A stretch of 5,336 nucleotides of DNA from Deltaproteobacteria bacterium (GTDB taxonomy: Bacteria > Desulfobacterota > DSM-4660 > Desulfatiglandales > B25-G16): contig JAGYMO010000134.1 in NCBI GenBank assembly GCA_018400255.1, forward strand, positions 1-5,336. The letters run 5' to 3'. Each line of letters starts with the position of its first letter. Position 1 is the stretch's first letter. Both the position numbers and the translations under genes were made by a program. Below, piece by piece: positions 1-5,336 of the stretch. The notes below the pieces were generated by a model. It ran no database searches and was not told the DNA's origin. It saw only the letters and a list, made by a program, of their open reading frames with translations.

Positions 1-254
1 TAATTATTATATCTGAAAACTCTAGTCGGATAGCAGATGCTATCATGAAAAAGCTCCATCGAGGCATAACCTTTCTTGAGGGTCGTGGCGCTTACACAAG
101 CGAACGCAAAGAGATAGTTCTTACTGTTGTAAATAACTTCCAGCTCAAACAATTGGAGGAGATAGTCTTTGGCATTGACAGCAATGCTTTTTTTATCACG
201 GAAGACACATTCGCCGTATTCGGCAAAGGATTTTCCAATCGCAAGGTGTATTAA
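1..254 (+). CDS. YitT family membrane protein, C-terminal DUF2179 domain (5' end outside window)
   Basis: The frame is already open at the left edge and reads in from position 3 as IIISENSSRIADAIMKK. The ATG at 45 is therefore an internal methionine and not the start. The visible 83 residues match the pattern of the cytoplasmic C-terminal DUF2179 domain of YitT-type proteins: a beta strand, a helix ending in an RGIT-like turn, the hallmark LEGRGAYTSE segment, a strand (EIVLTVVNN), a helix (LKQLEEIVFGID) and a closing strand (AFFITED). Family knowledge says these are integral membrane proteins with about five or six N-terminal membrane segments, none of which lie in this window. Their transport or signalling role is poorly defined. 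The protein ends normally with TAA, and I see no convincing intrinsic terminator after it. The family call is fairly secure; the function is not. Confidence 0.85.
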   Translation, partial: IIISENSSRIADAIMKKLHRGITFLEGRGAYTSERKEIVLTVVNNFQLKQLEEIVFGIDSNAFFITEDTFAVFGKGFSNRKVY

Positions 255-255
255 G

Positions 256-290
256 CCTTTCTAGTTTTGTATTGCATAGCTAAGAATAGG
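256..290 (+). other. Weak imperfect stem-loop downstream of the YitT gene
   Basis: CCTTTCTAG (256-264) can pair with CTAAGAATAGG (280-290) if two single bases bulge, leaving a loop of about 15 nt. No T-tract follows, so it is not a standard intrinsic terminator. It could be a 3'-end processing structure or chance. Confidence 0.2.
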
Positions 291-309
291 TGATATACCT
301 TCATATAAT
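272..309 (+). promoter_or_regulatory. Possible promoter for the Fe-S scaffold/ATPase pair
   Basis: The 130-bp gap between the YitT stop and the scaffold gene is AT-rich. A perfect TATAAT lies at 304-309 but has only TAAGAA at the -35 spacing. An alternative is TTGCAT (272-277), 16 bp, TATACC (294-299), weak in both boxes. Either would leave a 5' leader of about 70-85 nt. The gap size and the strong ribosome binding site suggest a new transcription unit starts here, but the promoter boxes are tentative. Confidence 0.25.
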
Positions 310-370
310 CGTGGGTTAATAATAAAACAATCAATTATAAACTCCAAAAACTATTTATAACTAAAAGAGA

Positions 371-375
371 GGAGG
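371..375 (+). promoter_or_regulatory. Shine-Dalgarno fixing the TTG start of the Fe-S scaffold
   Basis: GGAGG within AGAGGAGGGAG sits 9 nt before TTG at 385. The first in-frame ATG (codon 37) would remove the conserved NPRNFG segment, so TTG is the start. Confidence 0.8.
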
Positions 376-384
376 GAGTTTAAG

Positions 385-837
385 TTGAGTAAGGCGCCAG
401 AAGAACAACAAAAAATAGCAAATGAGCTGAAAAAAGATGGCTATTCTGATATAGTTATTGACCACTGGTTAAACCCTAGAAATTTTGGACGAATGGAAGA
501 ATTTGACGGCTATTCCGATAAATGCACTGCCTCATGTGGAGACTCCATGTGGTTCTGGATTAAGGTTAATAATAATCTAATCCAAAAGGCATCCTATGTA
601 AGTGACGTTTGCATAGGATCTGTTACCTCTGGAAGTATTCTGGCAGAGATGATTAAGGGCAAAACTATTGGGTCAGCCCTGCGAATCTCCAAGGATGATA
701 TATTGAAGGAATTGGGAGGCTTGCCCGTGCAATTTGTTCATTGTGCCAAACTAGCTAAAGATACACTAAACATGGCAATAATTGACTACAACTCGTATAA
801 AAGCACACCATGGAAAAGGGCCTACCAAAAGAGTTAG
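385..837 (+). CDS. IscU/NifU-like iron-sulfur cluster assembly scaffold protein
   Basis: This 150-residue protein begins at TTG behind a strong Shine-Dalgarno. It fits the NifU N-terminal/IscU fold, in which a cytosolic scaffold receives sulfur from a cysteine desulfurase, builds a [2Fe-2S] or [4Fe-4S] cluster and passes it to target proteins. Visible landmarks are NPRNFG (30-35), the first ligand motif SCGDSM with Cys51 and Asp53, the second cysteine Cys76, the KGK motif (91-93) and the third ligand in VHCAKLA (His119, Cys120). The three cysteines and the aspartate line up with E. coli IscU Cys37, Asp39, Cys63 and Cys106. The LPPVK site that recruits the HscA chaperone is absent; ELGGLPVQF stands there, as in NifU-like proteins I associate with anaerobic bacteria. 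About 20 extra residues precede the core. Around Cys76 the usual GCG glycines are replaced (VCIGS). No desulfurase or ferredoxin gene is visible nearby. The family call is secure; the exact cluster and clients are unknown. Confidence 0.87.
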   Translation: MSKAPEEQQKIANELKKDGYSDIVIDHWLNPRNFGRMEEFDGYSDKCTASCGDSMWFWIKVNNNLIQKASYVSDVCIGSVTSGSILAEMIKGKTIGSALRISKDDILKELGGLPVQFVHCAKLAKDTLNMAIIDYNSYKSTPWKRAYQKS

Positions 838-891
838 CTATTAACGACTACATGTATTATAAATTCTCAATAACCTAAGGAATAGTATTGT

Positions 892-1614
892 ATGCATATA
901 AAAAAAATTCACATCTATCCAGATAGATTCCCAACCACGAAATATTATCCATTTAATCTGAATATTTTTCATAAGACTAAAAACATAGTGTTTTCTTCCC
1001 CGGTTACCTTTTTCGTGGGAGAAAATGGTACTGGGAAATCTACACTACTCAGGGCTGCATGCAGAAAATCCGGCATATATATATGGGGAGAATATGAGGA
1101 CCGAAGACGGTTTGAAGTAAATCCCTATGAGGACAAGTTATATAGGGCTATTGATATTGAATGGTCTGATGGCCGCGTTCCAGGTTCATTTTTTGCCTCA
1201 GAGACATTTAAGAATTTTTCGCAAATTTTAGATGAATGGGCGTCTGAAACGCCTGACGTACTAGAATATTTTGGCGGCAAATCTTTGATAACCCAATCCC
1301 ATGGAGAATCCCTCATGTCATTCTTCAGGAAGCGATACCAGATAAAGGGTGTCTATTTTTTAGATGAACCCGAGACAGCCCTATCGCCAAAGAGCCAGAT
1401 AGGATTGTTAAAGATACTGACCGACATGAGTGAGGCAGGCCATGCCCAGTTTATTATTGCAACACATTCTCCCATCATTATGGCATGCCGTAATGCAGAA
1501 ATCTATAATTTTGACAATATACCGGTAGAACCCATTAAATATGAAAATACTGAGCATTATCAAATATATAAAAACTTTCTAAAAAACAAGGAAAAATACC
1601 CGGAATCCTCATGA
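892..1614 (+). CDS. Compact ABC/SMC-type AAA family ATPase (COG3910-like predicted ATPase)
   Basis: This 240-residue protein carries a complete ABC-class nucleotide-binding core without a large coiled-coil insertion. Walker A is GENGTGKS (43-50). A Q-loop-like FFASETF follows (100-106). The signature-like segment is QSHGES (135-140), Walker B is YFLDEPE (155-161) with Asp158 and Glu159, the D-loop-like ALSPKSQ is at 163-169, and the switch histidine is His192 in ATHSPIIMA. The order and spacing fit the stand-alone predicted ATPases related to RecF/SMC and OLD proteins, but no TOPRIM or other nuclease domain follows; the last 40 residues form a short tail. ATP binding and hydrolysis are well supported, while the biological role of the family is essentially unknown. 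It starts 54 bp after the Fe-S scaffold, with TAAGGA about 11 nt upstream, and no strong promoter separates them, so cotranscription is likely. The stop is 84 bp from the convergent patatin gene. Confidence 0.85.
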   Translation: MHIKKIHIYPDRFPTTKYYPFNLNIFHKTKNIVFSSPVTFFVGENGTGKSTLLRAACRKSGIYIWGEYEDRRRFEVNPYEDKLYRAIDIEWSDGRVPGSFFASETFKNFSQILDEWASETPDVLEYFGGKSLITQSHGESLMSFFRKRYQIKGVYFLDEPETALSPKSQIGLLKILTDMSEAGHAQFIIATHSPIIMACRNAEIYNFDNIPVEPIKYENTEHYQIYKNFLKNKEKYPESS

Positions 1615-1698
1615 TAGAAGAAAATGTCCCGTGCCTTAATGGTTTCATTGAAAGCCCCTGTAAGCCTCTGCTCTCCTGGGTTAAAACATTCGGATTTA

Positions 1699-2550
1699 CT
1701 ATGAGAATTGCTTTGATAAAACAGAAAGAGTGTTCTTTCTGGTATTGTTGTAGTCAATTTCCCCATACTCCAAACTATTAGGGCCCGCCTTAAGAGCATC
1801 TGTGTTTACCGTAACAATATCGATCCCTTGCTGTTGTAGTAAAAGGCACTGCCTTTGGTATGCCTTTTGTCGTGAAATATCCACTGAAAGCCTGTATATT
1901 TGCCATGGACTAAAGCTCTTCCTAAAAAAAGAATTGTTTGGATAATCTTTTAACCCAGACGACTTTATAAGGTGGACAATGATTTTTGCCGGATGTATCA
2001 ACTCACTTAATGTTTGAATTGGGGCCTTATTCACCATTCCCCCGTCTACATAAATAGTATCACCTATAACTACCGGCTTGAATAGAACAGGCATAGCACC
2101 TGATGCTTGTATTGCCTTTTTCAAATCCCCTTTGATAAAAGATTCCTCCCTCTGGTAAGTAAGATTTGTTGCCGTAATCAGCAGAGGTATAGGGCAATCT
2201 TCAATACGCTTAGCAGGAATCTGTTCAAGGAGGTTGCCAAATCTTTGCCCTTTTAGATAACCACCATATCCTCTAAAAAGTTTGAGGCCGGCCTTGACAA
2301 TCTGGTGCAAGGAATCCGGGTCCCAAAATTCCGTTTTTTTGACATTAAATAAAATGTTTTTAATTTCCTCATCGCTCATTTTAGATGCTGCCATAGCTGC
2401 AATAATAGCGCCTGAGCTTGCCCCGGAATAACCTGATGGCTGAATCTTAAGTTCCCGAATGGCAGACAGAAATCCCGCATGGGCAAAAAAGCCGAAAAAC
2501 CCTGATGAAAAAGCAACGCCTACCTTAGGCGTATGTTCTTCTTTATCCAA
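1699..2550 (-). CDS. Patatin-like phospholipase family protein
   Basis: This 283-residue patatin-fold hydrolase probably cleaves acyl esters of phospholipids or other lipids with a Ser-Asp dyad. The nucleophile elbow is GASSG (43-47) with Ser45, preceded by strand/helix elements typical of patatins. The catalytic aspartate is Asp169 in YVDGG (167-171). The N-terminal oxyanion loop reads SSGFFGFFAHAG (15-26), replacing the usual GGGxRG, though the following AHAGFL matches the family. Between these motifs lie the helical cap region and the PLLITATNL strand (122-130). There is no signal peptide or obvious transmembrane helix, so it is probably cytosolic or peripheral. The start is TTG, supported by AGAGGTGA 6 nt upstream. 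It ends with tandem stops (TAG TAA). The gene is divergent from lepA and convergent with the ATPase; no clear terminator is seen in the 84-bp gap at 1615-1698. The physiological substrate cannot be read from sequence. Confidence 0.87.
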   Translation of the reverse strand: MDKEEHTPKVGVAFSSGFFGFFAHAGFLSAIRELKIQPSGYSGASSGAIIAAMAASKMSDEEIKNILFNVKKTEFWDPDSLHQIVKAGLKLFRGYGGYLKGQRFGNLLEQIPAKRIEDCPIPLLITATNLTYQREESFIKGDLKKAIQASGAMPVLFKPVVIGDTIYVDGGMVNKAPIQTLSELIHPAKIIVHLIKSSGLKDYPNNSFFRKSFSPWQIYRLSVDISRQKAYQRQCLLLQQQGIDIVTVNTDALKAGPNSLEYGEIDYNNTRKNTLSVLSKQFS

Positions 2551-2556
2551 AATTGT

Positions 2557-2564
2557 TCACCTCT
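2557..2564 (-). promoter_or_regulatory. Shine-Dalgarno fixing the TTG start of the patatin gene
   Basis: On the minus strand AGAGGTGA lies 6 nt before TTG (2550-2548). No in-frame ATG occurs before the conserved N-terminal strand, so TTG is the best start. Confidence 0.75.
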
Positions 2565-2583
2565 ATGCTTATGTTTAGAAAAG

Positions 2584-2613
2584 ATCATACGGGGAAATTA
2601 CCAATTATGTACA
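2584..2613 (-). promoter_or_regulatory. Possible sigma70-type promoter of the patatin gene
   Basis: Reading the minus strand, TGTACA (2613-2608), an 18-bp spacer and TATGAT (2589-2584) give 4/6 and 5/6 matches to the sigma70 consensus. Transcription would begin near 2577, leaving a leader of about 27 nt that contains the AGAGGTGA ribosome binding site. The geometry is sensible, but the -35 box is weak and the surrounding DNA is AT-rich, so chance matches are likely. Confidence 0.35.
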
Positions 2614-2731
2614 TGGCAAAATTTTATAAATACAATAACGAATACTTTTCTTTATTTGCAGAAATTTTTAGGATCTGTTAGATTGCTTATGCATTCCCTT
2701 TGTCAGGACCTTACCATATTGTCTTAGTATT

Positions 2732-2760
2732 TTAACAGAGGTTTCCGTTTTTAGTATAAA
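2732..2760 (+). promoter_or_regulatory. Near-consensus sigma70-type promoter abutting lepA
   Basis: TTAACA (2732-2737), exactly 17 bp, then TATAAA (2755-2760) gives 5/6 matches in both boxes at the optimal spacing. A start 6-9 nt after the -10 box falls at about 2766-2769, only a few bases before the lepA ATG at 2771. A second, poorer candidate lies upstream: TTGTCA with a 19-bp spacer to TAGTAT, ending near 2730. That one would give an ordinary leader of about 35 nt. Confidence 0.45.
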
Positions 2761-2770
2761 AATCAGGCAT

Positions 2771-4567
2771 ATGAAGAATATCAGAAATTTTAGCATAATA
2801 GCCCACATTGACCATGGTAAATCAACCCTTGCGGATCGAATTATCCAGATGAGTGGTATGGTAACCGATAGAAATTTTAGAGACCAGATATTGGATAATA
2901 TGGATATCGAAAGGGAAAGGGGAATTACTATCAAGAGCCAGGCCATTACAATCCCATATACCAGTAAAAGTGGCAAAAAATTTGAGCTAAATTTAATAGA
3001 TACACCTGGACATGTGGACTTTTCCTATGAGGTGTCCCGGGCCCTCGCATCCTGTGAAGGGGTGCTTCTACTCATTGATGCTGCTCAGGGAGTAGAGGCT
3101 CAAACCTTAGCAAATCTATATGCTGCGCTAGAGCATGATCTTTATATTATCCCGGTAATCAATAAAATAGACCTCCCTTCTGCAGACATAGAGGGTGTAA
3201 AAGCTCAAATTGAATCAGATCTTGGTCTGGACCCGGAAACAGCAATTCTTTGCTCCGCAAAAGAAGGCATAGGCGTCAACGATGTTTTGGAGGCTATAGT
3301 CAATCAAATTTCACCCCCATCAGGAAATGAAAATGATCCACTAAAGGCATTGATATTTGATGCATTTTATGACCCCTTTCGTGGTGCTATTGTGAGCTGC
3401 AGGATCTTTTCAGGTCAAATACGTCAAAATGATAGAATTCGTTTTCTCTCCAATGATGCCACACATAAGATTGAAGAAATTGGCATCTTTCGTCTTGCCA
3501 GGGAGTCAAGGCAAAGGCTTTCGGCAGGTGAGGTGGGCTATATAATCGCGGGTATCAAGACAGTCAGTGATGTTAGAATAGGGGATACTATAACCCTGGA
3601 ATCGAATCCGACACCTGAGCCGTTACCCGGTTTCAAAGAGGTTAAGCCTGTAGTATTTTCCTCAGTTTACCCTGTTTCCTCAGAAGACTACCAAGAGCTT
3701 TCTGATGCCCTGGATAAATATAAACTTAATGATGCTGCCCTTGTTTTTCAAAAAGACTCGTCGGCTGCATTAGGCTTGGGTTTCCGCTGTGGCTTTCTTG
3801 GCCTGTTACACTTGGAGATAGTGCAGGAAAGACTTTCAAGGGAATTTGATCAATCCATCATCATGACGGTCCCTACTGTGCAGTATCATTTTTTATTAAC
3901 CGATGGCCAGACAATAAAAATAGATAACCCGCTTTACTATCCTGACCCTGCAACTATAGAAAAGGCCATGGAGCCGTACATTAGGGCAAGTATTTTTATC
4001 CCAGACCGTTATATGGGGGTTGTGATGCAACTTTGTCTTGAGCGAAGAGGGGTAAATTCCAAAATCAATTATCCTACCCCCGGCAGAATGGAGATACGTT
4101 TTGATATGCCTTTAGCAGAGGTTATTTACGATTTCTATGACCAACTTAAAACAGTTACCCAGGGATACGGATCATTTGATTATGAACTCCTGGACTACCG
4201 AGAGAATGATCTTGCAAAACTGGATATTCTTGTGAATGGAGAAAGGATAGATGCGCTTTCGCAAATTGTTCACAGAGATAGGGCGAGGCCCCGGGCCGTT
4301 CAGGCCTGCGAAAGGCTTAAGGAAGAAATTCCGCGACACCTCTTTAAAATTCCCATCCAGGGAGTTGTAGACGGCACCATTATTTCCCGCTCTACAATAT
4401 CGCCCTTTAGGAAGGATGTAACAGCCAAATGTTATGGAGGAGATATCACAAGAAAGAGGAAACTTCTCGAAAAACAAAAAAAAGGGAAAAAACGGATGAA
4501 GATGATTGGCTCAGTAACAATACCCCAAAGCGCTTTTGTCTCTCTTTTTAAGGCTGATAAAAATTAA
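2771..4567 (+). CDS. lepA: Elongation factor 4 (LepA), ribosome-associated translational GTPase
   Basis: This 598-residue protein is full length for LepA (E. coli 599) and collinear with it from MKNIRNFSIIAHIDHGKST to the C-terminal KQKKGKKRMK region. The G domain shows the P-loop AHIDHGKS (11-18), switch I RERGITIK (48-55), DTPGH with the catalytic His81 (77-81), NKID (131-134) and SAK (162-164). It is followed by the beta-barrel domain 2, the EF-G-like domain III containing GFRCGFLGLLHLEI, domain V, and the LepA-specific C-terminal domain with AKCYGGDITRKRKLL. EF4 binds ribosomes and uses GTP; proposed roles are back-translocation or rescue of stalled ribosomes and help in 30S assembly. It usually matters most under stress. 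The ATG at 2771 matches the family N-terminus, but it has only CAGG 3 nt upstream, too close for a normal Shine-Dalgarno. The gene is divergent from the patatin gene and convergent with the lipoprotein gene. Confidence 0.98.
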   Translation: MKNIRNFSIIAHIDHGKSTLADRIIQMSGMVTDRNFRDQILDNMDIERERGITIKSQAITIPYTSKSGKKFELNLIDTPGHVDFSYEVSRALASCEGVLLLIDAAQGVEAQTLANLYAALEHDLYIIPVINKIDLPSADIEGVKAQIESDLGLDPETAILCSAKEGIGVNDVLEAIVNQISPPSGNENDPLKALIFDAFYDPFRGAIVSCRIFSGQIRQNDRIRFLSNDATHKIEEIGIFRLARESRQRLSAGEVGYIIAGIKTVSDVRIGDTITLESNPTPEPLPGFKEVKPVVFSSVYPVSSEDYQELSDALDKYKLNDAALVFQKDSSAALGLGFRCGFLGLLHLEIVQERLSREFDQSIIMTVPTVQYHFLLTDGQTIKIDNPLYYPDPATIEKAMEPYIRASIFIPDRYMGVVMQLCLERRGVNSKINYPTPGRMEIRFDMPLAEVIYDFYDQLKTVTQGYGSFDYELLDYRENDLAKLDILVNGERIDALSQIVHRDRARPRAVQACERLKEEIPRHLFKIPIQGVVDGTIISRSTISPFRKDVTAKCYGGDITRKRKLLEKQKKGKKRMKMIGSVTIPQSAFVSLFKADKN

Positions 4568-4572
4568 CCGTA

Positions 4573-4959
4573 TCAATAATTTTTTCGAATATTTTCAAGT
4601 ATTCTCTGTGATAGAAACTCATTTCCAAAAATCCCAATCCTTATCCTTATTTCAGCAAATCTGTCAGACTCCTTTTTAAGGTTTATAGTTAGCTGCTTTC
4701 CGCTGGCGATAAACCCTATTAACTCTGCTGAAAAGGCATCTTTCTCCTTGCTTTTTACACTAAATCCCATTTCATCAACAGTCTTTATAGTGGCATTCCA
4801 GGCTGTATCTAAAGACACCTCTTCAGTTGATTTCAACTCCCCTCCAATAAATGCTATGGCTCCTATACCTGCTGCGCCACCGGCCAAAAATGCACAGGCA
4901 TTATGTAACAATATAATTAGCACTAAAATAAGACCAGCCAAAGATCTCTTTCCATTCAT
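4573..4959 (-). CDS. DUF3568-like small lipoprotein
   Basis: This 128-residue protein starts at ATG 7 nt or less after a strong GGAGGAGG. The N-terminus is a lipoprotein-type signal: a basic MNGKRS, a hydrophobic core (about 7-18) and Cys22. Next comes a Gly/Ala-rich stretch (GGAAGIGAIAFIGGELKST, 27-45), then a mixed alpha/beta domain in the DUF3568 pattern: a helix with SLDTAWNATIKTVDEMGF, a strand-rich KSKEKDAFSAELIGFIASGKQ, the LTINLKK strand, and the C-terminal IRIRIGIFGNEFLSQRILENI. The family is found in envelope lipoproteins of Gram-negative bacteria; its function is unknown, and I infer only an anchored periplasmic protein. The lipobox is poor, with His at -3 and Leu at -4, so lipidation is probable but not certain. 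The gene ends 5 bp from the lepA stop on the opposite strand, with no terminator visible between them. Confidence 0.78.
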   Translation of the reverse strand: MNGKRSLAGLILVLIILLHNACAFLAGGAAGIGAIAFIGGELKSTEEVSLDTAWNATIKTVDEMGFSVKSKEKDAFSAELIGFIASGKQLTINLKKESDRFAEIRIRIGIFGNEFLSQRILENIRKNY

Positions 4960-4964
4960 CAGAC

Positions 4965-4973
4965 GCCTCCTCC
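4965..4973 (-). promoter_or_regulatory. Strong Shine-Dalgarno of the DUF3568-like gene
   Basis: On the minus strand GGAGGAGGC precedes the ATG (4959-4957) by 5-7 nt, an almost ideal site that fixes the start. Further upstream TATAAA (4983-4978) could be a -10 box, but no matching -35 is seen at 17-18 bp; TTGAAT sits about 20 bp away. Confidence 0.75.
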
Positions 4974-5336
4974 AGTATTTATATTTAAAAGATAATTTTT
5001 AAGATTCAAATATAATCTAATTCCAAAAAACTAAATATATGTCTAAAGGTAATATAATTGTATTTAACATTTCTTTTATCTGATATTCAACCATATATAT
5101 ATTATTTTTAAAAATCGGAGTTTGAGGGGTCGCGCCTTGAATCTCGAATTCTCTTTTTGAAGTCCTTCATTTTTGCACGTTGAGGGATAGAGGAATCTGT
5201 ATTACTCCATAGCCATAGAGAGAAAACAAGGTGGTGTAGTTTTAATAGGCAGTTATCAGGGACCAGCAGTCAGTGATAAGATATGGGTGATCAATTTAGT
5301 GCAATACTACATGGGGCTCAGGGTAAATCCAGGTTA
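4974..5336. other. Intergenic tail: AT-rich block, then an unassigned open frame
   Basis: No gene can be assigned with confidence. The first part (about 4974-5115) is very AT-rich, with runs such as ATATATAT and TTTTTAAAAA, and probably contains the promoter of the lipoprotein gene. Base composition then changes abruptly at GGGGTCGCGCC (about 5127-5137). From 5191 a plus-strand frame stays open to the right edge (49 codons), reading GGVVLIGSYQGPAVSDK and then IWVINLVQYYMGL, but it lacks an ATG, GTG or TTG start before 5287 and a Shine-Dalgarno. Within it TTATCA (5253-5258) and TGATAA (5274-5279) form an inverted repeat. It could be the beginning of a gene, a decayed gene, or repeat-derived intergenic DNA. 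Confidence 0.45.

Noticed and set aside
1560..1799. Minus-strand 79-codon open frame across the 3' ends of the ATPase and patatin genes
   Set aside because: It overlaps two well-supported genes, has no recognisable domain and reads as a shadow of the coding strands.
892..2550. ATPase plus patatin as an anti-phage defence pair
   Set aside because: Patatin effectors and ATPases occur in defence systems, but these two genes converge, are not cotranscribed, and no nucleotidyltransferase, sensor or mobile-element marker is nearby.
2668..2976. Minus-strand 102-codon hydrophobic frame antisense to the lepA start
   Set aside because: It lies opposite the highly conserved lepA GTPase domain; its apparent membrane-like character comes from the complement of that coding sequence.
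4527..4536. AAAGCGCTTT palindrome followed by T-rich sequence near the lepA end, as a terminator
   Set aside because: It lies inside the lepA coding sequence and is a perfect palindrome with no loop, so it cannot form a useful terminator hairpin.
4748..5002. Plus-strand 84-codon frame opposite the lipoprotein gene
   Set aside because: The minus strand has a strong ribosome binding site, a signal peptide and a family match; the plus-strand frame has none of these.
5108..5170. Minus-strand short frame MKDFKKRIRDSRR, open upstream to about 5266
   Set aside because: Only 20 codons from the ATG, no Shine-Dalgarno and no known family. The opposite strand is also open here, as expected for non-coding DNA or a repeat remnant.
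5283..5336. Plus-strand ATG frame MGDQFSAILHGAQGK reaching the right edge
   Set aside because: Only 18 codons are visible and there is no ribosome binding site, so it cannot be told from chance; it competes with the longer frame that starts at 5191.

Overview
The window is AT-rich bacterial chromosomal DNA carrying six protein genes (one cut by the left edge) and no rRNA, tRNA, CRISPR array or recognisable insertion sequence. The best-conserved gene, lepA, shows a bacterial genome. A NifU-like scaffold with the GGLP..HC motif, a patatin with the GFFGFFAHAG loop and a DUF3568-type lipoprotein together suggest a free-living Gram-negative lineage such as Desulfobacterota or an anammox-type Planctomycetota. 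This placement is an inference from family recall and was not tested by phylogeny.

Layout. 1-254 (+): C-terminal end of a YitT/DUF2179 membrane protein. 255-384: intergenic, with a possible promoter, a weak hairpin and the strong Shine-Dalgarno of the next gene. 385-837 (+): IscU/NifU-like Fe-S scaffold with a TTG start. 892-1614 (+): compact ABC/SMC-type AAA ATPase, probably cotranscribed with the scaffold. 1699-2550 (-): patatin-like phospholipase with a TTG start, converging on the ATPase. 2551-2770: divergent promoter region between the patatin gene and lepA. 2771-4567 (+): lepA (EF4). 4573-4959 (-): small DUF3568-like lipoprotein, converging on lepA across 5 bp. 4974-5336: an AT-rich stretch, then a tail with an unassigned open frame running off the right edge.

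The genes look like a mixed housekeeping neighbourhood (translation GTPase, Fe-S assembly, lipid hydrolase, envelope lipoprotein) and not one pathway. I found no convincing new multi-gene system. The points most worth checking are a near-consensus promoter that would leave lepA almost leaderless, altered glycines around the second cysteine of the Fe-S scaffold, and the unassigned open frame at the right end.
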